This document shows positions 34,607 through 43,070 of a stretch of 51,742 nucleotides of DNA, in pieces. The stretch's first letter is position 1. Each line of letters begins with the position of its first letter. The DNA comes from Massilia brevitalea (GTDB lineage Bacteria; Pseudomonadota; Gammaproteobacteria; Burkholderiales; Burkholderiaceae_D), in NCBI RefSeq assembly GCF_030711405.1, contig NZ_JAULSI010000037.1, positions 6,943-58,684 of the forward strand. The letters are read 5' to 3'. Both the position numbers and the translations under genes were made by a program. The notes under the pieces are model-generated. The model saw nothing but the letters and a program-made list of their open reading frames with translations. It was not told where the DNA came from and made no database searches.

Positions 34607-35107
34607 TCATGCATCCATGCCCTCGCGGCAGGTCCGCGCCGGCGTCTGCGCACGCCCGTCCGCCAGCTCCGGCCTGAACACCATGACCGGATGCGGCGAG
34701 TACGCGAGCACCGCCTGGGCAACGCTGCCGGCCACCAGCGTGCTCAGCCCCCTGCGTCCGTGCGATCCCATGACGATCAGATCGCAGGCGTACTCGCGCG
34801 CCGCATCCAGGATACCGCGCGCCGGGTCGAGCACGAGGATGGCCACCGGCCGGCAGTCCACGCCCGCTTCGCGCGCGTGCGCGGCCAGCGCCCCGACCTG
34901 CGCATGGGCACGGTCCAGCAGCACCTCGGCCTGTTGCCCTGGATCGATCACCATCGCGCCCGCAACGGATTGCAGCACCGGCTCGGGCACGGCGACCGAC
35001 AGTGCGACGATCTCGGCGCCGCAGGACCGGGACAGCGCGATGGCGGCCCCTGCCGCCGCGTCGGCGACGGACGAGCCGTCGGTTGGTACCAGAATGCGCT
35101 TGTACAT
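34607..35107 (-). CDS. universal stress protein, single domain (A2)
   Basis: A 166-residue Usp protein, paralogue of 29569-30066: MYKRILVPTDGSSVAD, ALSVAVPEPVLQSV, GAMVIDPGQQAEVLLDRA and the loop GSHGRRGLSTLVAGSVAQAVL. It follows the other USP by 28 bp, forming the second USP pair with the same gene order as the first. Confidence 0.94.
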   Translation of the reverse strand: MYKRILVPTDGSSVADAAAGAAIALSRSCGAEIVALSVAVPEPVLQSVAGAMVIDPGQQAEVLLDRAHAQVGALAAHAREAGVDCRPVAILVLDPARGILDAAREYACDLIVMGSHGRRGLSTLVAGSVAQAVLAYSPHPVMVFRPELADGRAQTPARTCREGMDA

Positions 35108-35135
35108 GGCTGTCTTCCTCGATGCCGCCGGATTC

Positions 35136-35573
35136 CTAGCGATACACCATCACCGGAACGGTGCTGTGAACGAGGACCTTCTGGGTTTCGCTGCCGAGCA
35201 ACAATCCCTTGATGCCCCTGCGTCCATGGGTGGCCATGACGATCAGGTCGCAGCGCCGCTCACGCGCAGTGCCGATGATGGCTTCGTGGGGATGGTCGGA
35301 AACGACATGCACACTGGCGCAGAGGACACCGGCCCCGCGCGCCACGGCGGCCGCTTCCTCCAGCCGGCGCGCCGCTTGCGCGGCGCTGTCCCTTTCGTAG
35401 TCGTCCCGGGTCAGCTCGAGCATCGCAGCATCGGCGGCGAAGGTGTGGAATTCGGGCGTGGTCGTGAGGACGAGCACCTCGGCACCGAGGGTCCGGGCGA
35501 AGTCGACGCCATGGCGTATCGCACGCAGGGAGCCGTCGGAGCCGTCGGTCGGCAACAGGATTCGCTTGTACAT
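35136..35573 (-). CDS. universal stress protein, single domain (B2)
   Basis: A 145-residue Usp protein, paralogue of 30097-30534: MYKRILLPTDGSDGSLRAIRHGVDFA, PEFHTFAAD and ATHGRRGIKGLLLGSETQKVLVHSTVPVMVYR. The ATG at 35571-35573 matches the paralogue start; upstream in-frame codons extend but show no domain. A perfect FNR box lies about 142 bp upstream. Confidence 0.94.
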   Translation of the reverse strand: MYKRILLPTDGSDGSLRAIRHGVDFARTLGAEVLVLTTTPEFHTFAADAAMLELTRDDYERDSAAQAARRLEEAAAVARGAGVLCASVHVVSDHPHEAIIGTARERRCDLIVMATHGRRGIKGLLLGSETQKVLVHSTVPVMVYR

Positions 35574-35698
35574 TGCAGTCTCCGCAAGTGGTGAGCCGGC
35601 GTTGCCGGCATGTAGATGGGGCCTGGCGGCGAAGCGCACTTCGGCGCCTGCCCGGCCGGCTTGGTGATCTACTCAAGCCGTGGCGCAGTGTGCGGGGA

Positions 35699-35728
35699 TT
35701 GATCAAACAATTGTTTGATTCAAATCAA
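35699..35728. promoter_or_regulatory. FNR box plus overlapping palindromes
   Basis: TTGATTCAAATCAA (35715-35728) is a perfect FNR consensus, 142 bp from the reverse USP start and 83 bp before the decayed transpeptidase ATG. It overlaps an 18-bp perfect palindrome ATCAAACAATTGTTTGAT (35702-35719) and a TTGATCAA (35699-35706), so FNR half-sites are packed here. Confidence 0.82.
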
Positions 35729-35810
35729 CTGGCGATGGTCCTGCAACCGAGGCGGGGTATTTTGACTTGGCGCAAACACATTGCTGCGCGCCCTCATCTA
35801 TCGTTCACAC

Positions 35811-36413
35811 ATGTCCAGACACTTTCAACGATACATGAGCATCAGTCGCGCCGGCCGTATTCATCTTTCCTGGGCGACAGCCCGCGCGGCATCCTGCATC
35901 CTGCTTTCCCCGGTCTATGTTTTCGGTCAGGCCCAGCTGGCCAAGGCGGTCGAGGCGGCTGCGCCCTCCATCCGCCCGATGGCAGAGTCAAGGTGAGCCT
36001 GTCGCACTACCGCGAACTGGCCCGGAACAGGGGGCACACGACTATACCCCCGCGCCAGCGCCGGCGCTGCCCCGCTTCCAGTCGCCCCACGGCCTGACCG
36101 AAGACGGCGTGCTGGGCCGGCCACCCTGGAGCGCCTGCGCTGGCTGAGGCCGGCGCGCGGCATGGCGGTCGCGGTCAACCTCTCCGCCTACCGCCTGTGG
36201 GCCTTCGGCCTGGACGACTCCCGCAGCGCGCTGGGCGAAATCGTTCGCAGGCTGGGGCACGATCCGGCCTACCTGCAGCAGAACGACATGGAGCTGGTAG
36301 CGGCCGACGGACGCGTGCTGCCGACGACGGGCGCGCTCGATGCCGCCAGGGCTGAGCGGCGCTTCCCTTGCTTCGGGGTCGCCGCCCCCACTTACGCCGC
36401 CGGGGGCGGCTGA
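35811..36413 (+). pseudogene. decayed L,D-transpeptidase (second copy)
   Basis: Fragments of the gene at 289-1923 in order, but in changing frames and with large deletions. A signal-like start (MSRHFQRYMSISRAGRIHLSW) is followed by KAVEAAAPSI, LSHYRELAR, YTPAPAPALPRFQSPHGLTEDGVLG (peptidoglycan-binding part), ERLRWLRPARG, then MAVAVNLSAYRLWAFGLDD joined directly to EIVRRLGHDPAYLQQNDMELVAADGRVL. The YkuD core between those last two and the catalytic SHGC region are missing. The distance from FNR box centre to ATG (about 89 bp) equals that of the intact gene. Its 3' end overlaps the reverse ATPase stop. Confidence 0.8.
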
Positions 36414-39127
36414 CGCCCGGCGAACAGGCGCAGGCGAAGCTGCTTCTCGATCTCGACGACGGCGAACAATGCGGCCCCGACGGCGACGATGAGCAGCCCG
36501 TCGACGAGGGGGACATGCCGCGTGCCGAACACCTCCTGCAGCGGCCGAAGATAGGTGATCGCGAACTGTCCCGCCGTGACGATACCGATCGTGACCCACA
36601 CCGCCCCTGTGCCCCGGATGGCTTGCCAGGTCAGCGAGGTCCCATAGATATTGCGAACGAAGAACAAGTGGAAGATCTCCATCACCACCAGGGTATTGAG
36701 CGCCATGGTCCGAGCCAGCTCGATCGGATACTCGCGTGCCAGCGCGAAATTGAATACCCCGAACACACCGGCGACGAACAGGAGCGCGACCAGCACCACA
36801 TGCCAGGCCAGCCCGGGACCGATCAGCCCGGCGGTCGCGGCGCGCGGGGGCCGGCGCATGGAATTCTCTTCCGTCGGCTCGAAGGCGAGCGCCACGCCGA
36901 GCGTGGACGCGGTGATCAGGTTGACCCACAGGATCTGGATCGGGGTGACCGGCAGAAGCGTACCGAGCAGGAGCGCCGCCACGATCGTCGCCGCTTCGCC
37001 GGCATTGGTGGGCAGTGTCCACTTGATGACCTTCTTGATGTTGTCGTAGACCGTCCTGCCTTCGCGCACCGCAGCCACGATCGACGCGAAATTGTCGTCC
37101 GCCAACACCAGGAGCGCCGCCTCCTTCGCCGCTTCGCTGCCCTTGCCGCCCATCGCAATGCCGACGTCGGCGCGCTTGAGCGCCGGGGCGTCGTTGACGC
37201 CGTCCCCGGTCATCGCTACGATCTGACCCTGCGACTGCAGCGCCGTGACGAGCCGCAGCTTGTGTTCGGGACTGGTGCGCGCGAACACGTTGCAGGCCGA
37301 CGCAGCGGCGCCCAGCGCCAGGTCGTCCATGCCGTCCAGGTCGGCCCCGGTCAGCACCCTGTCCGGCGCGTCCAGCCCGACCTGGCGGGCGATCGCCGCC
37401 GCCGTCCTGGCGTGGTCGCCGGTGATCATCTTGACCGCGATGCCGGCGCCGTGGCACTCCCTGACCGCGGCAACGGCCTCGGGCCGCGGCGGATCGATCA
37501 TCCCAACCAGGCCGAGCAGCGTCATCGGGCCGTCCACGATACTGTGTTCCAGGACCGGCTGCCGGTCCGGCATCGCCCGCACCGCCAGCGCCAGCAACCT
37601 TTGCCCGCAGCCTGCGATTGCCTCGGCCTGCCGTTCCCAGTAGGCGCGGTCAAGGCTGGCGACGCCGCCGCCCGCGCTCCGTTGCTGGCTGCACATGTCG
37701 AACACGCGTTCGGGCGCTCCCTTGACATACACCAGCGCGTGATAACGGTGATCGTGATGCAGGGTCGCCATGTAGCGATGGCGGGCGTCGAACGCGATCG
37801 CGTCGGCCCGGCTCCAGGTGCGCCGCTGTGCGGCCGCATCCACACCGATCTTGCCGGCAAAGGCCAGCAGGGCGCCCTCCATCGGGTCGCCCTCGACCGA
37901 CCAGAGCCCGTCGCGGTGACGCAGCTCGGCATCGTTGCACAGGGCAGCCGCGGCCGCCAGCTCTCCCAGCACGGTGAACTCCTCGGCGGCGACCTGGGTC
38001 TCGTCCAGGCGCACGGCGCCGCGCGGCGCATAGCCGTTGCCCGTGAGCGTGAACGCATGCTCGCCGGTGACGACCGAGGCCACCATCATTTCGTTGCGGG
38101 TCAGGGTGCCGGTCTTGTCTGTGCAGATTACGGAGACCGCGCCGATCGACTCGATGGCCGGCAGGCGCCGGACGATGGCGTGCCGGCGCGCCATGGCCTG
38201 CACGCCGATGGCCAGGGTGACAGTCAAGACCGCCGGCAGGCTCTCGGGAATCGCCGCCACCGAAAGGCCGACCACGGCCATGAAGATCTCGCCGAACGGA
38301 TGCTGGCCGACAAAATAACCGTACAGCAGTATCAGCCCGGCCAGCAGCAGGATCAGGGCGCTCAGCCAGCGCGATAGCTCCGCCATCTTTCTCACCAGTG
38401 GGGTCTCGAGCACCTCGACCCGCATGAGCAGCCTGCCGATACGCCCGATCTCGGTATCCTGGCCGGTCGCCACCACGACGCCGTGTCCCTGACCCGTGGC
38501 GACGATGGTTCCGGAGAACGCCATGCTGGACCGGTCCCCCAGCGCCGCGGCCGTCTCGACCGGTCCGCACTGTTTGGCCACGGTTGCCGATTCTCCGGTC
38601 AGGATCGCCTCCTGCACCGTGAGCGCATGCGCCGACAACAGGCGCAGGTCGGCAGGCACCCTGTCACCAGCCTCGATCAGGACGATATCGCCTGGCACCA
38701 GCGCGTCGCCCGGCACCGTCGTGCGGGCGCCGCCGCGCACCACGGTCGCCCGCGGCGCCAGCATGCCGCGGATGGCGTCCATCGCCTTCTCGGTCCTGCC
38801 CTCCTGCACGAAGCCGATGACGGCGTTGACGAGCACCACCGCCAGGATCACCGCGCTGTCCGCCCAATGTCCCAGCATGGCCGTGACCACGGCGCAGGCC
38901 AGCAGCACATAGATCAGCGGGTTGTTGAACTGGCGCAGGAACACGACCAGGCGGCGCGGCTTGTGCGGCGCAGGCATGCAGTTGGGACCGTAGCGGGCCG
39001 CCCGCCTGGCGGCTTCGTCTGCGCCCAGCCCTTCGGCGGTCGTGCCGAAGGCCGCAAGGGCGCCGGCCGCCGGCACGGCGTGCCAGTCACGTGGTGAGTC
39101 CGCCCGTCCTTGCGCGGCGCCCGTCAT
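36392..39127 (-). CDS. cation-transporting P-type ATPase (P2A, Ca2+/SERCA-like)
   Basis: A 911-residue ion pump. Present in order: N-terminal cation-ATPase domain (TAEGLGADEAARRAARYGPNCMP), TGES (dephosphorylation loop), the membrane motif AAIPESLPAV, phosphorylation site DKTGTLT, KGAPERV (nucleotide domain), TGDGVNDAPALKRADVGIAMG, and the C-terminal six-helix block. PESLP in the fourth membrane segment resembles Ca2+ pumps (PEGLP), so Ca2+ or Mn2+ efflux is the best guess. The ATG (39125-39127) overlaps the stop of a 100-codon relic frame by 4 bp, and the relic carries the FNR promoter, so the pump is now probably FNR-driven. Confidence 0.9.
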   Translation of the reverse strand: MTGAAQGRADSPRDWHAVPAAGALAAFGTTAEGLGADEAARRAARYGPNCMPAPHKPRRLVVFLRQFNNPLIYVLLACAVVTAMLGHWADSAVILAVVLVNAVIGFVQEGRTEKAMDAIRGMLAPRATVVRGGARTTVPGDALVPGDIVLIEAGDRVPADLRLLSAHALTVQEAILTGESATVAKQCGPVETAAALGDRSSMAFSGTIVATGQGHGVVVATGQDTEIGRIGRLLMRVEVLETPLVRKMAELSRWLSALILLLAGLILLYGYFVGQHPFGEIFMAVVGLSVAAIPESLPAVLTVTLAIGVQAMARRHAIVRRLPAIESIGAVSVICTDKTGTLTRNEMMVASVVTGEHAFTLTGNGYAPRGAVRLDETQVAAEEFTVLGELAAAAALCNDAELRHRDGLWSVEGDPMEGALLAFAGKIGVDAAAQRRTWSRADAIAFDARHRYMATLHHDHRYHALVYVKGAPERVFDMCSQQRSAGGGVASLDRAYWERQAEAIAGCGQRLLALAVRAMPDRQPVLEHSIVDGPMTLLGLVGMIDPPRPEAVAAVRECHGAGIAVKMITGDHARTAAAIARQVGLDAPDRVLTGADLDGMDDLALGAAASACNVFARTSPEHKLRLVTALQSQGQIVAMTGDGVNDAPALKRADVGIAMGGKGSEAAKEAALLVLADDNFASIVAAVREGRTVYDNIKKVIKWTLPTNAGEAATIVAALLLGTLLPVTPIQILWVNLITASTLGVALAFEPTEENSMRRPPRAATAGLIGPGLAWHVVLVALLFVAGVFGVFNFALAREYPIELARTMALNTLVVMEIFHLFFVRNIYGTSLTWQAIRGTGAVWVTIGIVTAGQFAITYLRPLQEVFGTRHVPLVDGLLIVAVGAALFAVVEIEKQLRLRLFAGRQPPPAA

Positions 39128-39426
39128 TGGGCACCCGCGTCGATGGCGGTGCCGGCCCCCCATTGTTCGCTTTCCGCGCCGGGCCCGACCAGCAGCGGCG
39201 CGGCGAGGTGGCCGGACATCCGGCGCGCGTGGATTTCGCCGCCCAGCCTGGCGATGCGCGCCTGGCGCCGGTTGTCGACGCCGATGAACCGTCCGTCCCT
39301 GCCCGGGCCTCGCCTTGCCGCCCAGGTCGAGCACCTGGCCGGCGCGCAGCAAGGCGCGGGTTCGCCGGTCAGTAAACATTGTGATCGGGTAACGATGCCC
39401 GCGCCGGTTCGGAATTCGATACGCAT
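39124..39426 (-). pseudogene. relic of nuclease-phosphorylase-PRPP operon
   Basis: A 100-codon open frame made of pieces of the three genes at 1940-5750, in the same order. It starts MRIEFRTGAGIVTRSQCLL (nuclease N terminus MRIQFLGGTGTVTGSKYLL). A neighbouring frame then reads ALLRAGQVLDLGGKA (phosphorylase MLAGQVLELGGKA); the frame continues GVDNRRQARIARLGG (phosphorylase AIDNRRLARIAKLAG) and ends LLVGPGAESEQWG (PRPP enzyme VLVGPDEESAQWV). About 4 kb of coding sequence has been deleted between these. It may now only serve as a translated leader for the ATPase, whose ATG overlaps its stop. Confidence 0.78.
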
Positions 39427-39870
39427 GTGTCGCCTTTTCAGTTCATCAGAGCGAAGGATGAGCTCGGTTGTCCCATGTTAGGTGACAGACAGGCGCGAAA
39501 TCATTGACGCGGATCAAATCGTTGTAGCATGGCCGTCGTCGATCCCGACAGCAGCGACGGGCGCACTGGGCGGCCGGCCGGGGCGGCGCTCCCGTAGGCG
39601 CGCCGGATCTCGGCTTCGCTCATGTGCAGCTCGGACCTGTGGCGCGACGCGCTCTCGAGCGCCGCGCCAAGCTCGGGCAGCACGGAAAGGCGCTCGCGCA
39701 GTCCTTGCGCTTGCAGCTCGGGGACCGGCAGTCCGGGCGCACGGCGAGCGCGGCATTGAACATCGCCTCGGCCGCGCGCGCCTCGGCCAGCACCGCGTGG
39801 CGGGCGCGCAGGTCGGCTTGTGGTCGATCGAAGGGGCGATGACGGGATCTTCCAGCGCTGGCTGGAGCGC
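39427..39870. other. intergenic region with FNR promoter and an unidentified relic
   Basis: Holds the FNR box at 39504-39517. On the reverse strand from about 39830 down to 39550, a helix-rich coding-like sequence can be read in two frames (ADLRARHAVLAEARAAEAMFNAALAV, then LPVPELQAQGLRERLSVLPEL and SELHMSEAEIRRAYG), implying a frameshifted gene end. I do not recognise the family. Confidence 0.45.
39504..39517 (-). promoter_or_regulatory. FNR box of relic operon, now ahead of P-type ATPase
   Basis: TTGACGCGGATCAA matches nine of ten positions. Its centre (39510.5) is 41.5 bp from 39469, with TAACAT at 39480-39475 as -10. Box-to-ATG distance (about 84 bp) and flanks (CATTGA....ATCAAATCGTT) copy those of the intact operon promoter at 5827-5840. 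Confidence 0.83.
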
Positions 39871-40935
39871 TTACGATGTCTTGGTGCAGTTCCGCCCGGC
39901 TTCTTTGGCCTTGTAAAGTGCTTCATCCGCAGTTTTTAGCAGATCTTCCCAGCTGGTGTGACCATCGGCCATGTGAGCCAGACCGATACTGATCGTAACC
40001 TGCACGCTAGCATTACCTGCAGTGACCTTGGCCGCCGCCACGGCCTGTCTTATACGCTCGGCACACTGCCATGCGGCATCTTGCGACGTATGAGAAAAGA
40101 TGCAGAAAAACTCCTCCCCGCCCAACCTGCCGAAACAATCGGTCTCACGAAGCGCTCCCTCCACTGCCCGCGCTACTGCTTTCAATACATGGTCGCCGGT
40201 TTGATGACCGTATGTGTCATTGACGCGCTTGAAGTGGTCGATGTCCAACATGGCGAAAACGAGCTCCGTGCGGTAGCGGCGGGCAGTGGAAAATGCCTGC
40301 GCAGCTTCCTGCATCAACCAGGCGCGATTATGGAGATTGGTCAGCGGGTCATGCGTGGCATCCCATATCAGCTTTCTTTCAATCGACACAGCCTTATGGC
40401 GAAGCAGCAGAGCTATTCGCATCTGTATGAAGGCCACCGCAACTGCCGAGCCATACAGGAGAGCACCCCGAGCGAACTCTGGCAACGTGGACCGCATGGC
40501 GCTGCACAGAAAGAACAGCAGAGCCGGAGGCGCAATGACCACCACAAAATTGGCTGTTCCATTCGCAATAAACGGAACCAGGAACAAGCCAATGATGATG
40601 CCTCCCATGCCGTGGACCAATCCCCCGTCGAGCTGAGCGCTCGACAGGATGACCCCGCTGGAAAGCATCCAGTGCGCCCATGCCGCCCGGTGGTGTGCCG
40701 ACCAGTTGGGAATAATCGGCCAGAACGCGAAGGCAGCCAGCAGCGCGAATACCGTGCGGGTTACTCCTGACTGCAGCGCATGAGCCGGATCCAGCGATAG
40801 ATCCCAGATGGAATAGACAACAAGCAGAACTGCGAGCATTGGCCCGAGCCGCGGAAGGAAATGGGCCAGGTCGGCTTCGGCACGCTCTTGCACCGGCCAG
40901 GTAAGAGATTTCTCGCTTTCAAGGATAAAGTCCAT
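39871..40935 (-). CDS. membrane diguanylate cyclase (GGDEF)
   Basis: A 354-residue protein: about six membrane segments in residues 25-175 and a GGDEF domain from about 190, with GGEEF and the inhibitory site RETD five residues before it. It should synthesise cyclic di-GMP. Start taken at the ATG 40933-40935; an in-frame TTG at 40950 adds five residues and cannot be excluded. Base composition is visibly less GC-rich than the neighbours (more A/T in the reverse codons), hinting at separate origin. Related in architecture to the enzyme at 22679-23803 but not closely similar. Confidence 0.92.
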   Translation of the reverse strand: MDFILESEKSLTWPVQERAEADLAHFLPRLGPMLAVLLVVYSIWDLSLDPAHALQSGVTRTVFALLAAFAFWPIIPNWSAHHRAAWAHWMLSSGVILSSAQLDGGLVHGMGGIIIGLFLVPFIANGTANFVVVIAPPALLFFLCSAMRSTLPEFARGALLYGSAVAVAFIQMRIALLLRHKAVSIERKLIWDATHDPLTNLHNRAWLMQEAAQAFSTARRYRTELVFAMLDIDHFKRVNDTYGHQTGDHVLKAVARAVEGALRETDCFGRLGGEEFFCIFSHTSQDAAWQCAERIRQAVAAAKVTAGNASVQVTISIGLAHMADGHTSWEDLLKTADEALYKAKEAGRNCTKTS

Positions 40936-41019
40936 ATCGGGTACTGACAAAAAGATGATGCAAGCATATCAAGTTGCCAGCGGGAACAAGGTCTTGTCGC
41001 ATATATATATTTACAAAGC

Positions 41020-41033
41020 TTGTTTCAGATCAA
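41020..41033. promoter_or_regulatory. FNR-like box before diguanylate cyclase
   Basis: TTGTTTCAGATCAA matches nine of ten positions. It is about 85 bp upstream of the reverse cyclase ATG, the same distance as in the nuclease operon. No clear -10 was checked in full, so it is a candidate. Confidence 0.5.
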
Positions 41034-41119
41034 AAAATGAAGCGCCTTTTGGACTGCCCGGCCGTTGCTTGAAGGGCCTTCCTACCTTATTTTGCAAAAA
41101 ATTGACCTGCGTCAGTTTT

Positions 41120-41138
41120 GTAAATGTTAATCATTAAC
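41120..41138 (+). promoter_or_regulatory. Fur box before TonB receptor remnant
   Basis: GTAAATGTTAATCATTAAC matches the 19-bp Fur consensus GATAATGATAATCATTATC at 15 positions and has the GTTAA-N3-TTAAC dyad. It is 47 bp upstream of the receptor ATG, so iron repression is expected. Confidence 0.75.
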
Positions 41139-41184
41139 GTTTTCCCTAGAATCACGCCATCGATATCCATGTGATGGACCATTC

Positions 41185-42525
41185 ATGCCCCGTATTCCCC
41201 TTCCCCGCACCGGCATTACCATCGCGCTCAGTACACTTTTCAGCCTCAGCTCTGGCGCCGCTACGGTCGCACCCCCTCTCATTGAACGGTCGTCGTCACT
41301 GCCGCCGGTTTCGAGCAGGCGTCGCGCGAAGCACCAGCATCAGTGACGGTCCTGACGCGCGAGAAGCTGAGCCAGGAACGCTTCGCCAACCTGACACAGG
41401 CACTTGAGAGGCTTGAAGGGATCGATGTCGGCGCCGCCGCGGACAAGACGGGCGGCATGCAAATCGTCATCCGCGGCATCCCGAGCGACTACACACTGAT
41501 CATGATCGACGGTCGCCGCCAGAACGCTGCGGGAAACGTCACTCCCAACGGTTCTACCGGCACCCAGAACAGCTTCATGCCTCCACTGGGCGCGATCGAA
41601 CGCATCGAGGTCATCCGCGGCCCCATGTCCACGCTGTTTGGGTCGGACGCCATGGGAGGAGTGGTGAATATCATCACGCGCAAGGTCGGCAAGCGCTGGA
41701 TGGCCTCGCTATCGGGCGATTACACGGCCCAGGAAGACGAACGTTTCGGCGACCAGCATTCGGCCCGGTTGTACCTGAGCGGTCCGCTGCGCGAAGACAT
41801 GCTCGGACTTTCCATGCGCGGCAGCACGCTGCGCCGGGCCGCGGCAGACATCCATTACCTGAAACAGGATGGGACCCGGGCTACTCCCGCGATGGGCGCC
41901 AACCCGGGCAGGTCCGAAGTCGACAACCTGGGCTTGCGGCTGGCATTTACGCCAGACAGGCAGCATACGGTGATGCTCGATGCGGACAGTTTCCGCCAGC
42001 GCTATGACAACTCGCGTGGCCAATTGGGGACGCTCGGCATACGCGGCGGCTACGGCCCGGAACAGGAATACACGCTTGAGCAGGTCGCTGTCGGCGAGCC
42101 TGAACTACACGTATACCGACAGCGAGCAGAAAAGCGGCCGTAACGCCGGCATGCCCCTGACCGATACGCCGCGCCACGCGGCCAATGCGCGCCTGGGCTG
42201 GGATGTCTCGGCCGCAGGCAAGGCATGGCTGCGCGCGGAGCTGCGCAGCGAGCGCTTCCGCGATCCGGGCACCTCGGCCGAGACCCGCGCCGCGAAGGCC
42301 GCGCTCGGCGACTACCGCGGCTATGCGCTCCTGCATCTGGGCGGAAGCTACCAGATCAGCAGGAAGCTTTCGCTCAATGCCGCCATCTACAATCTTCTCG
42401 GTCGCGATTTTGTCGACTACCAGCCCTACCGCAGCTCGGCCAGCGCTGCGCCCACCTACGGCAACCGTTTCGCCAACAGCCAGGAGGGCCGGCGTCTCTG
42501 GCTGGCCATGAATGCGGACTTCTGA
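41185..42525 (+). pseudogene. TonB-dependent siderophore receptor, broken
   Basis: An outer-membrane iron receptor of the FepA/CirA type with at least two lesions. A signal peptide (MPRIPLPRTGITIALSTLFSLSSGA) begins at 41185; the frame then shifts near 41275-41290 and the TonB-box and plug continue in another frame (VVVTAAGFEQASREAP, VIRGIPSDYTLIMIDGR, IERIEVIRGPMSTLFGSDAMGGVVNIITRK). At about 42080-42095 the frame changes again straight to the barrel end (LSASLNYTYTDSEQ, YNLLGRDFVDYQPY, NRFANSQEGRRLWLAMNADF), so several hundred residues of the barrel are gone. Total coding is about 450 codons where 650-750 are expected. Non-functional as a receptor. Confidence 0.85.
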
Positions 42526-42538
42526 GGATCGGGATGCA

Positions 42539-42982
42539 TCATTCGCATCCGTTCACGTAGGTTCTGATCGCCGGCCCCAGAAGGCGTTCAAGATCGACCA
42601 GATAGACCTTGCCCCCGTCGCGCCAAATGCATCCCGCGAGATAAGGTGGGCAACGGTCGGCCAGCGCACCCTCCGGTATGTCAATCTCGGCGTAGTCGAC
42701 GCTGACCTGCTCCTTCATGCAGTCAACGGCCAGAGCAAACCGGCAGCGCTGGACGTTTGCAATCACCAGCTGGACTCCCGTCAGTGCTGTTCCCCTGATC
42801 GAGGGAGAACGGTAGTCGACAAGGGGAATGATGCGGCCTTCGTAGAACATCACAAGACCCCTGCCAAAACGCACTGGAGCATGGTTGTCCGCCAACTCCA
42901 GCACGTCACAGAGACCGGCCGCATCAAAGGCCAGCTCTGCGCCCAGCGCCTGGACCCGTAGAAACCGGATCGGCGCGAACAT
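42539..42982 (-). CDS. CheW-like domain protein
   Basis: A 147-residue stand-alone CheW-type domain: FLRVQALGAELAFDAAGLCDVLELAD, then GRGLVMFYEGRIIPLVDYRS, LVIANVQRCRFALAVDCMKEQVSV and a C-terminal strand region. CheW proteins couple receptors to CheA; no receptor or CheA is nearby, and the gene follows the NO-related block. Start uncertain: ATG at 43025-43027 would add 15 residues; the chosen ATG is the one closest to the domain edge. No strong ribosome-binding site is visible for either. Confidence 0.78.
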   Translation of the reverse strand: MFAPIRFLRVQALGAELAFDAAGLCDVLELADNHAPVRFGRGLVMFYEGRIIPLVDYRSPSIRGTALTGVQLVIANVQRCRFALAVDCMKEQVSVDYAEIDIPEGALADRCPPYLAGCIWRDGGKVYLVDLERLLGPAIRTYVNGCE

Positions 42983-43070
42983 CTCGGAATACACTAGCTT
43001 CGGGTTGGCATTGTCGAATGAGCGCATGAATGAAGAGGAAAGAAAGCGCAACAGGATCGGTTTGCACGGT

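Noticed and set aside
41102..41115. TTGACCTGCGTCAG as an FNR box before the TonB receptor
   Set aside because: Only seven of ten positions fit, and the adjacent Fur box explains the promoter of an iron receptor better.
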